A stretch of DNA of 64,000 nt from Sipunculus nudus (taxonomy: Eukaryota > Annelida > Sipuncula > Golfingiida > Sipunculidae): NCBI GenBank assembly GCA_026874595.1, contig CM049318.1:48648456-48712455 (forward strand), in the 5' to 3' direction. The notes beneath the pieces are model-generated. The model did no database searches. It had not been told where the DNA came from and saw only the letters and a list, made by a program, of their open reading frames with translations. This document shows, piece by piece, positions 10,203 through 25,200 of the stretch. The position numbers were made by a program, and so were the translations under genes. The first letter of the stretch is position 1. Every line of letters begins with the position of its first letter.

Positions 10203-13200
10203 CTGTTCAAAATATAAATTAACATACCTACAACATTTTTGTGAGGTTAATCCCTTTCTGTTCCTTGGATTATAAGCCCATCACCCGAACTTTTTCCCTG
10301 AGTGTCACTTTGCTGCAGTCCTCTGTCGCTGTTTCAGATATGATCTGCATATTGAAGACTGCTGTGTTTTAACATGATATGAATACAGTGCAGCTCCACA
10401 AGTTAATGTAAACAAAACTTACAAAACACTAAAGATATTCATCAATGGAATGACTCCCTATTTTACATCAGTCCCTAATATTCATACATCCTGTGTACTG
10501 TCTTCCCCTGAAGACAATCCACATTTTTTGTCATAAAATATATAATAACAAGGCCTACAGGCCTAATGGGAACCTGTGCATATGGAAATACACCAGGTAC
10601 AATGCTTCAATGCTGGACCATTACTTCTCATGTATATGAACAATGCAAGTACAAACATTTTGAATAAGAAACAATTACACAAACATCACTGCTGAAATTC
10701 TTGCATGGGTGCACACAACACAAAAATGATTGTAGCTGGCACCGCCAGTCTTGTATACAACAAAGTTATCAGAGATATATACATATGCCCAATTTCAGAC
10801 TCATATATCAAACCCCTCCTGAAAATAAGCAGGAACACACACTGTAGGGGCACCACCAGTCTTGTATATACGACAAAGCTATTCGATAAGTATATATATG
10901 CCCAATTTCAGGCTGATATATCAACACTGTGCAAAAGTCATTGTAGGTGGCGACACCTGTTTTGTGAACGAGAAAGCCATCAAAGACATATAGACAGGTC
11001 AAAATATCAGGCCAATACATCAAACATACCCTGAGTCTGATGCATGGGGCTGACAAGGCTTAGGTGAGAAAGGCAGTTGCCCCGAGTGAACTGTGACAAA
11101 TTTGCTGGCTCAGTCTACTGCACTGAGTGAACTCATGACCTGCAACTGGCTAGACTGAGTGAACTTTTGACCTGTACCTGGCTGCACTGAGTGAACTCTT
11201 GACCTGTTGCATAGTCTGACACAGTTGGCACTATGTCAAAGCTATAAATAGATCCAGGCTGAACTTTGGTCCCAAATCTGATGCAGTATGCAGTCTGCCA
11301 ATGCTATAAATAGAATGCAGCTACTGCACTGAGTAAACTCCTGACCCATACCTGGCTGCACTGAGTGAACTCTTGACTTGTTGCCTGATCTAATACAGTT
11401 GGCAGTCGGACAGAGCTATAAATAGATCCAGACTGACCTCTAGCCTGTTGCAAAATCTGAAATAGTAGCCACACCATTGTATAAGCTCATGCAGGGGCCC
11501 TTCCCTGAGGGGCATGACACCCATGAAGTGATCACATGGTGCCCCTGAGGTGTTCACATGTCACCCATGAGGTGATCACATGCCTTGTGCTTGGCTGCAC
11601 CAATTGAACTCTTGACCTATATCTGGCTGCACTGAGTGAACTCTTGATCTGTTGCCAAAACAGTTGGCAGTTTCTCAACCTATTAAAGATACACAATCTA
11701 GGCCTGATGGTAAAACTGTTAACACATACTGAAAGACTTTGGCTAAAATGCTTTTTTTTAAAGCTTACATATTCAAAAACTTGATATAAAAATATCTAGA
11801 ATGATAAAAGATGCAGTCCTTTTATTGTTAAAGGTCCAATAATTCTGCAAAAAATCATTCAAGTAAACTTGAACAAAGGCCACCTATGAATAATTTTTGT
11901 GCAATGTTACAGAAGTTATAATTGAAACAATAATTTTGTAGAAAAACAGTTTTGCAGTCCTCAGTTTGAAATAGACATAATAATGGCCATAAGACCAACT
12001 TAAGCTTTTCTGATATGATTGAAAGAACCATGTCCTAGGATAGTTCTTTTGAAAAATTGAACGATTCAACTTGAAAGTTTCATCATTAACATTTTAAGCT
12101 GAAAGAAGCTAAAATTGTGAGGTTTTGCCCATAAAAAACAGGTCAATGTTGGTGGCACCACAAAATCTGCAACTTCAAATATGAGTCATGTGACCATCAT
12201 TTGCACAATACTTGGTAATGCTAGCTTCTGCATTTCTGAGATTACTTTGTCAGTATGCTTACTTGGCCAAATGACTGTTCAAATTCATGTTACTCTACCT
12301 AAATTCATCAAATGCAAACCATTTGAACAAACCTGAGAGGACTTGCCTCTGGGATCATATATATATAAAATATTGAACAATTTGGCTGGACCGTTTACAT
12401 GAAGACTTTTGAAAGTTTTTCAGCTTTTCCCCTATATTATCAAAGTAAATGCAGATAGTAAAAAAAATAAGCTGAATCCCACAAAATTTTATATGTGACA
12501 GATTATTTCATAAAATCTGGGGCTGGTAGCTCTTGCTGTTCCTGAGAAATTATGGGTTAATGTACAGAAGACCAATGACCCCCGTACAAAAAAAGGTCAA
12601 TGCAGGTGGCACCACCAATACCTGAATTTCATATATGACTCATGTGACCAACACTGGCATAAAATTTGGTGATGATAGCTCTGGCCATTTCTGAGACTGT
12701 CATTTTAGTGTGCTTTTTTGGACAGATGACTAAGTTCAATTTCCTGTAACTCAGCCAAAATTCACGGAACTTGAACCATACGAACAAACTTGAGAGAGAT
12801 GGTATAAAAGATTATTTCTGTGAAATATTGAATAATTTGGCTTGACAGTTTCGTCGTAGAAGATTTTTTTAAGGTTTTTAGCTTTTTCTCTAAAAAATCT
12901 AAGAAAATGCAGAATTTTTCAAATGGCTATTTTTTTGCATTAAATTTCATGATGCTAGCTCCAGTTGTTTTCAAAATAGTATGGGTTAACGTACAGACGA
13001 GGGACACTGCCACATCATCACATTAGCTCACAGGTTGACAAAAATTACTACAGATGCATACTGAATGCAAAATTATAATACAGATACATCTCACTGATGG
13101 CAAAATCTTGAATTAATTTGAGTATGGTTACCAATTATTTATAATCCATGTACAGCCGTCTTTATATACCCACAGAGAGCTGTATACCTGTGATTAGAAA

Positions 13201-16200
13201 CATTGCCTGGCATGAGGAATATCTAAATCATGAATCCACATTTTTTAAAAGCTTTTAAAAAAAACATTCTAATCAATATTAACCATAGATATCCTGAAAT
13301 CTAAATGTCTATAGAGGCATGATGCAACGGATGCTGATAAACTGATGCCAGGCTAGATGTATTTGCTTCACACAGCTAACATATATGGTAAAATGACTCA
13401 ATTCAATCTTTATAATTCAGCCAAAATTCATTCTTTGGAACCATAATAGACAATTATTATAAGAATTATTCAGGGAATTATTCTTGTAAAATATTAAACA
13501 AATTGGCCTCCGTGGCATCAGTCAAAAATTGTTTTACAGGTTTATAACTCATATGGGAAAATACAGCAAAATGGCTAAGTTAAGCTTCCCATAACTCAGC
13601 CAAAAACCACTGAACCAAAACCATTTGAACAAACTTGAATTATCAACATCTAAGGATAATTAATGTGTGAGATTTAAGAATTTGGCCCAGTGGTTTTTGA
13701 GAAGAAGATCTTTGTAGCCACTAAGCTAAAATCGGCTGTTACAGCATATGACTAAATTTAGCTTTCCATAACTCAGCCAAAAGTCACTGAACTGGGACCA
13801 TTTGAACAAACTTCAGAAACTACTACCCTAGGCTCATTTCTGTGCGATATTAAACAATTTGGCCATATGGTTTATGAGAAGAAGTTTTTTGTAGCTGTCA
13901 GTATAATACGGGCACTGATGACCCCCCTACAATAAAGGCCGATGCAGGTGGCGCCCACCTATACCTCAAATTCAGATATGACTCACGTGACCAACACTGG
14001 CATAAAATTTGGTGATGATAGCTTCAGCCGTTTCTGAGATTGTAATTTTAGTATGCTTTTTTGGACAGATGACTAAGTTCAACTTCCTGTAACTCGGCCA
14101 AAAATCACCGAACTTAAACCATTCGAACAAACTTGAGACAGATTGTTCTAGGAATCATTTCTGTGAAATATTGGACAATTTGGCTAAACAGTTTCGGAGA
14201 AGAAGATTTTTAAAGGTTTTTTTTGCTTTTTCTCTTTAAAATTTAAGAAAATGCAGTTAGCCAAAAAATAAGCAAAATCTGATTGAGTTTTTTAGATGAC
14301 TAATTTTTTGCATAAATTTTGTGATGCTAACTCTTGCCATTTTCAAGTTAGTATGGGTTAACGTACAGACGACGGACGATGGCCGACGGACTCCGGACGA
14401 CGCCACACCATCACATAAGCTCACAGGTTCGCTAAAAATATTGGTGTGTATTATTAATGGGGGCATAATTTCCAAACTATTTTCTGCTGCTTGAACATTG
14501 TTTGGAAGGCCATAAGATGGCAAAAATATCAGCCAGTGTTGAGCGATAATAAACAAATTTTTAAGTGAATGAACAGTATTGGTTTAATTTTCAATTAGAT
14601 AGCAAAAAGATTGATCTTATTTATTGCTTTCATTTCAAAACACTTCATATATACCTTTTATATGGAACCCAGAGAACTAACTGGAATATGCATGACCTCG
14701 ACACTTGACATTTTTTGATACCATTGTTAGTTGGTAGATGGCGCTATATGCACAAACATTGGGGAACGCAAAGGCCATTGGATTTCTTTCGCAAGGAAAT
14801 GACCAATGATACACTAATTTCTTTCAAAACAATCTGACCCAATGATAGTATTCAGGAATAAAATACCCAAATGTGAGTGCTTCCTTAGCTTTATTGTATC
14901 CGCCAAAACAGAGTTTTGCGGATACTATGTTTTCAGCCCACCGCCGCCGCCGCCGTGTAGGTGTCCGGAGAACTCCTCCGTAACCGCTCGGCGGAATTTA
15001 ACGAAACCCGGGATTATGTTCGGGTCACATGTGAACTGCTGCGCCCCGATTTTGTTTTGACCTCTGACCTTTCATCTGCGCTCTGTGTCCGTTTGTGCAT
15101 CTGTTTCCATACAAAAACCCACATATCTCAGGAACTGTTTGACCGATCAGGAAATTTTTTTTGCACAAATGTAGGCCTTGAAGAGCTTTATAACATACAC
15201 AAAAAATGGTGGCGCCACCTGCAACCATGTTTGCACAGTGTCCATCTGTTCGTCTGCCTTGGGTTAAAATCACTCATATCTCTGCAGTGACTTAACTAAT
15301 TCACCTGAAATTCAGCATGCGTATACATCCTGGATAGCTTTTCTGATTTTATGACAGGTGGCGCCACCTACATTCACGTTTACGCTGCAGACATCCAAGC
15401 TCATATCTTGGGAACCGTTTGACTGATCAGGAAAATTTTTCTGCACAAATGTAGCCCTTGGAGAGCTCTATAACATACACAAAAATGGTGGCGCCACCTG
15501 CAACCATGTTTGCACAGTGTCCATCTGTTCGTCTGCCTTGGGTTAAAATCACTCATATCTCTGCAGTGACTTGACTAATTCACCTGAAATTCGGCATGCG
15601 TATACATCCTGGTTAGCTTTTCTGATTTTATGACAGGTGGCGCCACCTACATTCACGTTTAAGCTGCAGACATCCAAGCTCATATCTCGGGAACCGTTTG
15701 ACCGATTGGGCCAAAATTTTGCATGTGTATAGATCTTACATAGCTCTTTATCATACGCAAAACTGGTGGTGCCACCTGCAGCCATTTTTGCACAGCTCCT
15801 GTCTGTTTGTCTGCCATGGGATAAAATCACTCATATCTCGGCAGTGGTTTGACATATCTGCCTAAAATTTTGCAGGTTTATACATCCCTGACAGCTCTCT
15901 TGATTTTATGACAGGTGGCGCCACCTGCATTCTAGTTTATGCAGCAGACATCCAAGCTCATATCTTGGGAACCGTTTGACCGATTGGGCCAAAGTTTTGC
16001 ATGTCTATAGTTCTCATATAGCTCTTTATCATACGCAAAACTGGTGGCGTCACCTGCGACCATTTTTGCTCAGCTCCTGTCTGTTTGTCTGCCATGGGAT
16101 AAAATCACTCATATCTCGGCAGTGATTTGACATATCTGCCTAAAATTTTGCAGGTTTATACATCCCTGACAGCTCTCTTGATTTTATGACAGGTGGCGCC

Positions 16201-19200
16201 ACCTGCATTCTAGTTTATGCAGCAGACATCCAAGCTCATATCTTGGGAACTGTTTGACCGATTGGGCCAAAGTGTTGCATGTCTATAGTTCTCACATAGC
16301 TCTTTATCATACACAAAACTGGTGGCGTCACCTGCGACCATTTTTGCTCAGCGTCCATCTGTTTGTCTGCCACTGGCTAAAATCACTCATATACATGTAG
16401 TGGTTTTACTTATCTGCCTAAAATTTTGCATTGTATACAACTTGGACGGCTTTCTGGATTTTGTGGTGGGGGGGGGCAACCTACATACACAATTTGGCTG
16501 CAGACATCCATGCTAATATGCAACACTTCACTCTATTTCCCCTTGCCACTCAATCCATGCCTCACTTCACCCGTTCCACTCTGATTTAGGCGGATACACG
16601 TAGTCGCCTGTCGACTACCCGTATTCTAGTTTAACCTAGTGGTGACAGCGTCATGTTCAGATTGATCAGTTATATGATCTTTCTCTAGATCCCATGGGTT
16701 CTCCCTACAGTATCCTGGATATGTATACGCCACAAATGCAGTCAGGCCTGCCTTGACACAGGTGACACTCGCAGGTGGCACAGCTGTCAGGTGTTCTCAG
16801 TGCACCTTGCCACTTTAACTTTTATCTTACATAAAACAATGCCTTTCAAGCCTGATTGAGAACATTTCTTAACATTTTACAACTAAATGAGAATAGACTA
16901 TTTCCTATGATTACTATTGTAATGAGTTGATAGCAGTCTACATCTGAGAAACTTTGTTTAGTTGGTCTGACTGTCATTCTCAAAAAGTTCACCACCACAG
17001 AACCTGTAAATTTTTTTTTCAATGACTATCTGAAATACAAAATACTTTCCACAATTTAGGCCAGAAATGGGGTGTGTATTATACACAGGGTTCTTGGTTT
17101 TTCCACCAAAATTGTGGCTCTAAATGGGGTTGCAGATTATCTACGCTAGAGGATTATCTTTGGTGAAAGACAGTTTAGGTTACAGGTGCTTCCTAAATCT
17201 AACTGAGAGAGAAAGAGAGAGAGAGAGACATATATCCTCATATATCCTATAACAGCTACCCTCTGTTCTTCAGACCCAACTTTCAGCTTTCAGTCAGCTG
17301 AGTTAAAAACACGTACCAGAAATGGGACAGGCCTATTTGATCAGTTACATTCTTGATACTAAACGTTTGATCAAATCATAGCACCAGACATCCATGCCAG
17401 TAAACTGATTGGTTCCAGTGCTTTATTCATTAACTGCTGCAGAAGACTGGTAGCACCACCAAGCTCTTTGTATCTTCAGCTTGTGACAGAGCAAAATCTC
17501 ATTTCTTTGCAGTAAGTGCCCATACTTTTGAACATGGAATATGTGCCCAAATGTATTTGAAGAGTTCTTTCCAATGATTAGTGAGGTAAACTCTCACTTT
17601 GCTCTGCTGTATTGCTTGCTCCCTGTTGGTTAAGTGGTCTACTTACTGTAGCTAGACTCAAACAATGCAAATGCCAGCTTATAACAATTTCATAACAAAT
17701 CTAACTTTAGAAAAACAGATTCTGTACAATAAAGAAAATTACCGAAAATTTTTTTTTCAGATATTAATATTAGGCCATTTGTCATTGATTATATACAGCT
17801 CTGAAACGAATGATATCACTAACCTGAAGGGCTTTCCAAAGACTGATTTTCAGTTGTTTCATCTTCAAAGAACGACTCTTCAAAGTATGACATAATGTCT
17901 CTTTGTTTGGGATCCTGCAAAATATATTAGGTGAACAACAGGTCAAATATGTACAGATACTGATAGCCCACTTCCTGAACATTTGACATTCATGATTCCA
18001 GTCATCAAACGTGTACAAAAAGACCATGCAGATGACTTGTGAGTCTGAATTTGTCTTGAGAATTAAGATATTATTATCTGTTAAGACATCCATCAGTGTC
18101 CACATAACTAATAATGTTACGGTAACAGCATGCAATGATAAATGATTTTGAATGATATTAAAACAAGTGACCCATAGGCCATGATGCTCAGCTGAATTTG
18201 ACATACAGGTGACGCATGTATTAATTATTAATGTTGATCTGTTTAAGAGTATTTGTTAAGGAACCTTGAACAATGAATAGAGTGCTAGCAATCAGGTGTT
18301 GTCCATAGGCCTAAGAAAATATGATACAGCGACCTTATTTAGGTATTCCAAGAAGATTTTACCAAGAACTCACTAGATGCTAAGGTCTGTCCATCTGCTA
18401 CGATTTGTCCCCATCTAAATTATCTGGTGCAAATGTCCAGAGAATATGGGTCACAGTGACCTTATTTAGTGTTACTAAGAAGATTTTGCAGGGCCCTTAC
18501 AGGGTCCTCCCTGTATCTTAATTAAATTAGAAATTAGTAGTCTGACTACTACCATCTGTACCTGTCTGAAAAATAGGATACTAAAATCATGTTCTATCAC
18601 ACTGCTAACAAAACATTCACACAGTGACCTTTACATTTCAATCACGTTTCTGAATCCAACATTTAAGATTATGGCCACGTCTGACTTTCCCGGTGCTAAA
18701 ACTAGGTTTTCCTCTCTTACCTCACATAATAGGGCATCATGGTGTTGGAGGAGATTTGTCAAAGACCTCCATGAATTTTAAGTTAGAAGGTTCTAGGTCC
18801 AACTGTATTGATTTGTGCCTATCTGACTTTCACAGTACTAAAATCATTTTATTCCCTATAGCTTGCAGAATATATGTCACAGTGTCCTAATTTCAAGATT
18901 CAATGGAGACCTGGCAATGACGTCCCTTGATTTTACAATAGAAGGTTCTTGGTCCAATAGTTAAATTTTGTGCCCTGTGTGACCGTCTGGGTGCTCAGTA
19001 TCATATTGTTTGCCAGTAGCTCATAGGTTATAGGTCAGCATGACCTAATTTCAGGTTTCCTAGGAGATTTGTCCAAGACTTCCCTGGATGATAAGTTAAA
19101 GAATTTCAGGGAAATGGTTATAATTTGTACCCTGTCTATCTCGGGGCTCACAAGTTTTTGGTCCGCAGCTCACAGAATATAGGTCACCATGACCTAATTT

Positions 19201-22200
19201 CAGGTTTCAGTGGCATTTTGCAAAGAACCTCCCTTGATGTTGTGTTAGAAGACTGTAGGCCAGCAGATGCAATTTGTGCCCATTTGACATACAGGACGCT
19301 CACATGACATCTTTTCCTATAGATCACAAAATATAGGTCATTTTCACCTTATCTCATGTTTCCACGACATCAGTGAATGACCTCCCTGAATGTTATTTAG
19401 AAGATTTTAGGCCTAAAGGATACAATTTGTGCCCCATCTGACATTCACTAGGCACTTTGGCATCTTTTTCCCCATAGGTCACAGAATATAGGTCATAATG
19501 ACCTAATTTCATGTTTGCAAGGAGATTTGCCAAGAAACTCCCTGGATATTATGTTAGAAGATTCTAGGTCTAACAGATATGACTTGTACCCATATGACAT
19601 TCAGGGTGCTTCACTGAAAGAGTTTATTAATTTATTTTCTGTAAAGAAGGAGAATTTTTACAAGGTCTGATCACTGGATTCACTCCTCAAGGAGAGGTTA
19701 TATACCAGAGTGGTACCAGATCTCCTTCATATTAACCACTGCTTTGTACAGCAAGATTCTCTGGGTCTCATCACCAGGTGTTGCGGAGTTGTATTGTGCA
19801 TCCTACTCCAAGTTTTAAATCTGTGATGCCCCGCTCTCTTACTGGTTTGATTCTTGGCCCTATGTCTGCCATGGTGTTGATACCCCAGTAAACAAAGCAG
19901 CAGTTAAAACGAAGGAGGTTTAGAATGACTGTAGTGTATAACCACTGTGTGAGGAGTGTTATCACCGAATACCAGAAGATTCAAAGCAGCTCACCTGGGC
20001 CTGAGTAACATCTGAGTCTTCAAAATTATCTTTTGACAAACCAGCTTTCCCTAACACATTTAACTTCTTCTGTACCAAGGGCCTGAAAAGAATGAGAGAA
20101 AAAAACATAATTTCTATGGTGACTCACTACACTGCAATAACTGAATAATAATTATATTTTCAAGCTGCAGTTACTGAAATATATTACATTGCCAAGATGT
20201 TACTTCTGAGATATTAGTACAGAAATTGGTAACATGTTAGATCAACATATATATACAAGTAAATATGTCATATTCAGTATACTGGATAATTTGTTCTTTG
20301 TTAGCACTGACTTTGGCTGACTAAATATAATTTTAATGCACAATATTTCTATAAGGCACACAGGCTATATTAAAATGTGCACCTACGGCTATTCAAAAAT
20401 TGTTTTATAATAGATAAATTATTTAATACTCTGAAGATTGTCTGGATCTACATAATAAGAATTTCCATATTACAAAGCAAGAAACATTAATGAAAAGAAA
20501 CATTTGAATAAGATCTAAGTTCTGAGCATGATCCTTATGATATGAAGGTGATGTTTAGGATACAGCTGCTCAGATTGTTTTATGTACGTACAGCTCAACA
20601 AAGTCAAAACCTGAATGAATGCTGGCTGCTGTCAGAGGGAATTTTGTATCTTATAGTGCATGGTGTGCCAATCTTTGGTATTCGATTATATCGATGATTG
20701 CATGGTCATTTTGTCTTATAATCGATTAAATTTATTTAATTTTGCATAATCCATTACAAACGATTATGAAGGCACATCCAAAGAAGTCACATTATCCTGA
20801 TAAAATATTCTTATTCTGTCAGAGATATAAGAAAGACGAGGGACAAAACAGTGTACTGAGCCTTAAAATGAATAAGTGTCAACAACCCTGCCATTACCTT
20901 GACCTTTTAGGGTGATGTAAAAGTTGGGAATGAATTTACTTGGTCCTTATTTTATGTATAATTCTATACAGCATATTCAGAGTAATACAGAAGGTACATA
21001 AAATAATTGAATAATAATCAGTCAATGGTCAGTTTTTATCTTACAATCACTGAAAAAGATTTTACAACCAATTCCTACCATCAGTATCTTACCATGCTGT
21101 CCTGACTGACTAATGAATGTGGTACATCTAATTTGAATAATCTGACTAAACTGTGATCACCTTGGTGCTGGATGAATAAGTGTGGATTAATATGGCAGCA
21201 GTTATATAGGGAAGAAGGTAAAATTATCAATATTATAAATATTTGTTAGCTGATTTTATTCAGTTACTTACAAAACTTGATCAATTTCTGAATTCTACCT
21301 GAAATTTCTATGCAAATTATGAAATTTTGAAAGTGATAAAGTTCAATCAAACTCCCTTCAATTTATTCTGAGTGATCAGCTTGTTTCTGTGTAGAGACAT
21401 ATATCAGTCCTGGCTTGACAATCAAGACAGTCCATGGCTGAATATTATCTCAAGTATAGTTCCCTGGATGAGAAGTTCTGATATTGACAGGCCTGTAGGC
21501 TGTGAAGTGTTATGTGTTGACTCTGGATAATAACACCGGCAAACAATCTGACCGCACCGCAGGGTCCCATATCAGATCTCACCCTTACAAGTCATCTGTT
21601 TAACATGGTCAAACAACAGCCCTCCCCCCCCTGTAAATGGAGTAATCTGGTCCAATTATCAATACATGGCAGGGTAATTAAGAAAATCTAGTAAGCATCC
21701 CAGGTCCCAAAGTTGAAATAAGCTTTTTATATCAAAGCAGGATCTAACCCAAATGCTCTCCATATTTTTCTTCAAATGGCAACCTCCAGACTGCTAAATA
21801 TGGCAGGACCTGGGAGTTATAAATAAGCCCTTTTTCCTCTCATTATACCTATTTTGAAGTCAGTACAAAGTTTTATTACTCATATATTTAGTTTACTTAT
21901 CATTCTGTGACTTTGGATGACTAAACTGTAACACTTAAATAATGTTTCCAAATGAGTAGAGCCACTGGTTCATCATCCTGTGAGTCATGAGTAACACTTA
22001 AATCATGTTACAAAATGAGCCGAGCAGTTGGTTCATCATCTTAGTCAGAGTAATTTTCATGCTATGACAGTTACAGCTACTGTGATCACTGTTCTCACTT
22101 GGTCAGCCAATCACCCACGACTGATACAAACACTTGGGACTCAAATCCCACTATGTAATGTGGAGATTGAAAGATATTCATGAATATTCCTGACTGGTTA

Positions 22201-25200
22201 CTTAGTAAGTTGTTTAACTGGATGGTGTCAAATATTAAAAAGTTGATTTCGAAGACTTGGTTCAGGTTGATTCAAATGTAATATAAAAAGAGTTAAACTT
22301 CTATGTGCTATAAAGGTTGTTGTTTTTTTTAAATGTCTTTTGCAAGGAATATTACATATGACAGATAATTGATACAATGTGATGACTGGGTGATTTAGAA
22401 ATAATTTGCAGAATTTCTGCCATGTTAATAAAAATTTTGAATAAAACCATTTAATATTTAGGTTTAACTTTAAATCATATGGAGTTAACTGGAAAACCAA
22501 ATTATCTCTTTATCATAGTTTATTTCAATTGTAAGGAAATTAAAAAAGTCAATAACAACAAATAAATCTCAGGATTGAAGGGTTAAATAACAACTGAGTG
22601 ACATACCTGTAAACCTATGACAACTGAAAAATGGTTGAAAAGAGGTTAATTACAGCCTCACTAATGAATTCAGTACTTCCTGAAATTGTACAGAGTGGGC
22701 TGTGTGTTTCCATTTAGAGTACATGCTGCCAGGCCATGGTTCTAGTGTAGTACAAACAGTAGCTGTAGTGGACAGCTCCTCGGACTGGCCAGCTCCTACC
22801 TCAGGCCACACCCATGAAATATTGTGCCAGTAAGTTGTTGTCAAAACAGATAAATGGATAAAAAGTCAATGGATATACTGTGGTTGGTTTCATATTTGTG
22901 AGGTTAAATTTCACAATTTAGAGTTTTCCTTTGTTTGTGAGGATTTCATTTTCGTGATCTTAATTACCATACAATAATCAACACAGAGCATATGCATTAT
23001 GACATGAATTTATTATACTGATTAATATAAGTGCAAAAGCGTTTGGATAGGGGACCAAAGTGAACATGGAAAGAGTAGAAATTACTGATCTTTACTGCCA
23101 GACAATGTGAAAGATTTTACATCATTTAAAACAGCAACCTTTTCCCCTTCGATGTGCTTTTCCAAAGGGACCTCATATTCACATAGGCATTATTTTCATG
23201 TTCAATTCCTTTTCATGAATATCTCAATTCTGAAACTCTTGTGAACAAAAGGGCAATAACAGTGACTGGATTAGATTTTTTTTTATATTTTCTTTTCAGC
23301 ACAGAATATTTGTATTTCTACTGTATTTATTTGAAGGCATATCAGAATTCCAGGTCTGTGGAGTATCCCTGTACGTAGCTTATCTTATCTTTTGATGGTG
23401 CAGGTTTGGCCACTCTGTCATAAAAAAATCAGACTGACAATACTAGAAACTGAACATTTCTTTCATTTTAACATGATTTTGTAATATTTAAAAATAATTA
23501 AATTTCTAAATTGTACTCTAAGCATCCATTAACAAAAAAGCCACTTTTTTAAAGTGGACAATATTAAATTTCATGACAATATCAGTTTTTTTTTGTTTTC
23601 CTCCACTGTGTTTCCTTCTAGTTAAAAAAAAAAACAAAAAACTGAGATATTGTCATGTATTGTCATTTAATATTAGCCCCCTAAAAAGTGGCTTGCTGTT
23701 ACTGGGTGCCTAAAATAGTGTTCTATTTAACAATTTAAAAAATATAAAATGTAAAAATAATTGTAAATTATCGAAAACTTTAATCAATTTGTGTATCATC
23801 AGATAAAATACTGTACAAGTTTTAAAAAAATATATACTTAATGGGTCTAATATGGATTTAAAACAACGTTTTGATTGATTTTAGATATAGGGATTTTTCA
23901 TAACAGTACTTCTTTTAGTGCATTAAATGGTATTCTAGACACAAGGTTAATGCTTGTGCTTGGCCTTAAGACCAAAAGTGATCGAGCTCCAGTGCTGTGA
24001 CAGAGCCCTCTCAACAGGTAGTGGGCAGACAAGACCATCACTTCCGTCCAAGTCCATCGCCTGAATGACTTGATTAGACCCAAAAGAATGATCAAAGGAC
24101 TTCCACATGTCCAGAACTCGTAAAGCCAAGCCACACCAACATTATGTACCCTCTGTAATGTTAGCAGCAAACATGTGAAATGGCCAGGACTATCTGATAG
24201 AGACATCTCTACAGCAGCATAAATCTAAGCATCAGATTAATAGTGGACATTAGACTGAGGTGTAGGTATCAACGACATTTACAACAACTGGGACAGGAGA
24301 TGGCGGTTCTGCAACTACAAGATTTCAGCGTGATGACAGAATAACATCCTTTTTCTGGTAAGTGCCAAGTTGTTACATAGTTTTTATTCAAGGAATTTGA
24401 AAATATATCAATGTACATTGAGCAAGCACTTCAGAAGTAATTTACATTGGGCAGGCCCTAATGACAGATTGAATGATTATTATTTATATGCCAAAACATG
24501 ACCACACTGCCAGTCCATTGGGTATGCACCTTACTTAAGATATGCAGGGTTGCCGGCTACTTTATTTTGCCAATGCTTAACTAAGTGACTTGCCTAAGAG
24601 CCAAAGGGTAGGGTCTACACCCTAGGCCTGACTCCATCCCCCCCCCCCCCCCCTGTTTGACCCTTTGGACCATGCACCTACTTTATCATACGCGTGTTAA
24701 TGGGCAAGTCCACTTATAGGGTAGAGGGGTATATCTCTTAAGGGTAGATGGAATATCCTACTCGATGGTGCAAGGGGTGAAGCCTTGTGCATAACTATTT
24801 CAAAATTTTAATGTATTTTGGTGGTATAGGCAGAATATTTAACTTCTTAACGCCAAAACAACTGTTAGTATTTAAGAATTTTAGTAAAAAAGGCATATAT
24901 TAGGAATTTTATTGTCAATACAGGACAGGTATGAGAGGCAAAGCTGGGAGAAAAGCAGAGAGAAAAATCTAACACTTCAATTATATAAATCCATATATCA
25001 TCCAGAAAAATGTGGCTTATAATGTTATTGTTAATAATACTGTAAAATTTAGAGCTTAGATTTAATTTATTTAAGATTTAAAAAATAGCTGCAAATGTTC
25101 CTGAGATATCTTGTAACAAACTTTACGATAGTATGCACAAAAATATTGTTATCGAAGATTCACTCAGACCACATAACATCAGGCATATTGGTCTGGTAAC

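Larger units (their letters stand above)
10203..17823. other. SMARCAL1 intron 14, contents
   Basis: A 7.6-kb intron made almost entirely of repeats: B-like units (10720-11035), a minisatellite (11050-11660), a degenerate tandem family (12100-14440) and a full-length family B element (14893-16629). The stretch 16630-17823 is AT-rich, with a GA run at about 17211-17228 and a short family A-like 3' fragment (about 17280-17311). No gene was seen. Confidence 0.7.

Noticed and set aside
15208-16332. CRISPR-like array (regular short palindromes with spacers)
   Set aside because: The intervals are themselves repeated sequence rather than unique spacers, the genome is clearly animal, and no cas genes are present.
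17782-18204. 140-residue minus-strand ORF
   Set aside because: It overlaps SMARCAL1 exon 14 in a different frame and continues into a family A left end, so it is a chance frame.
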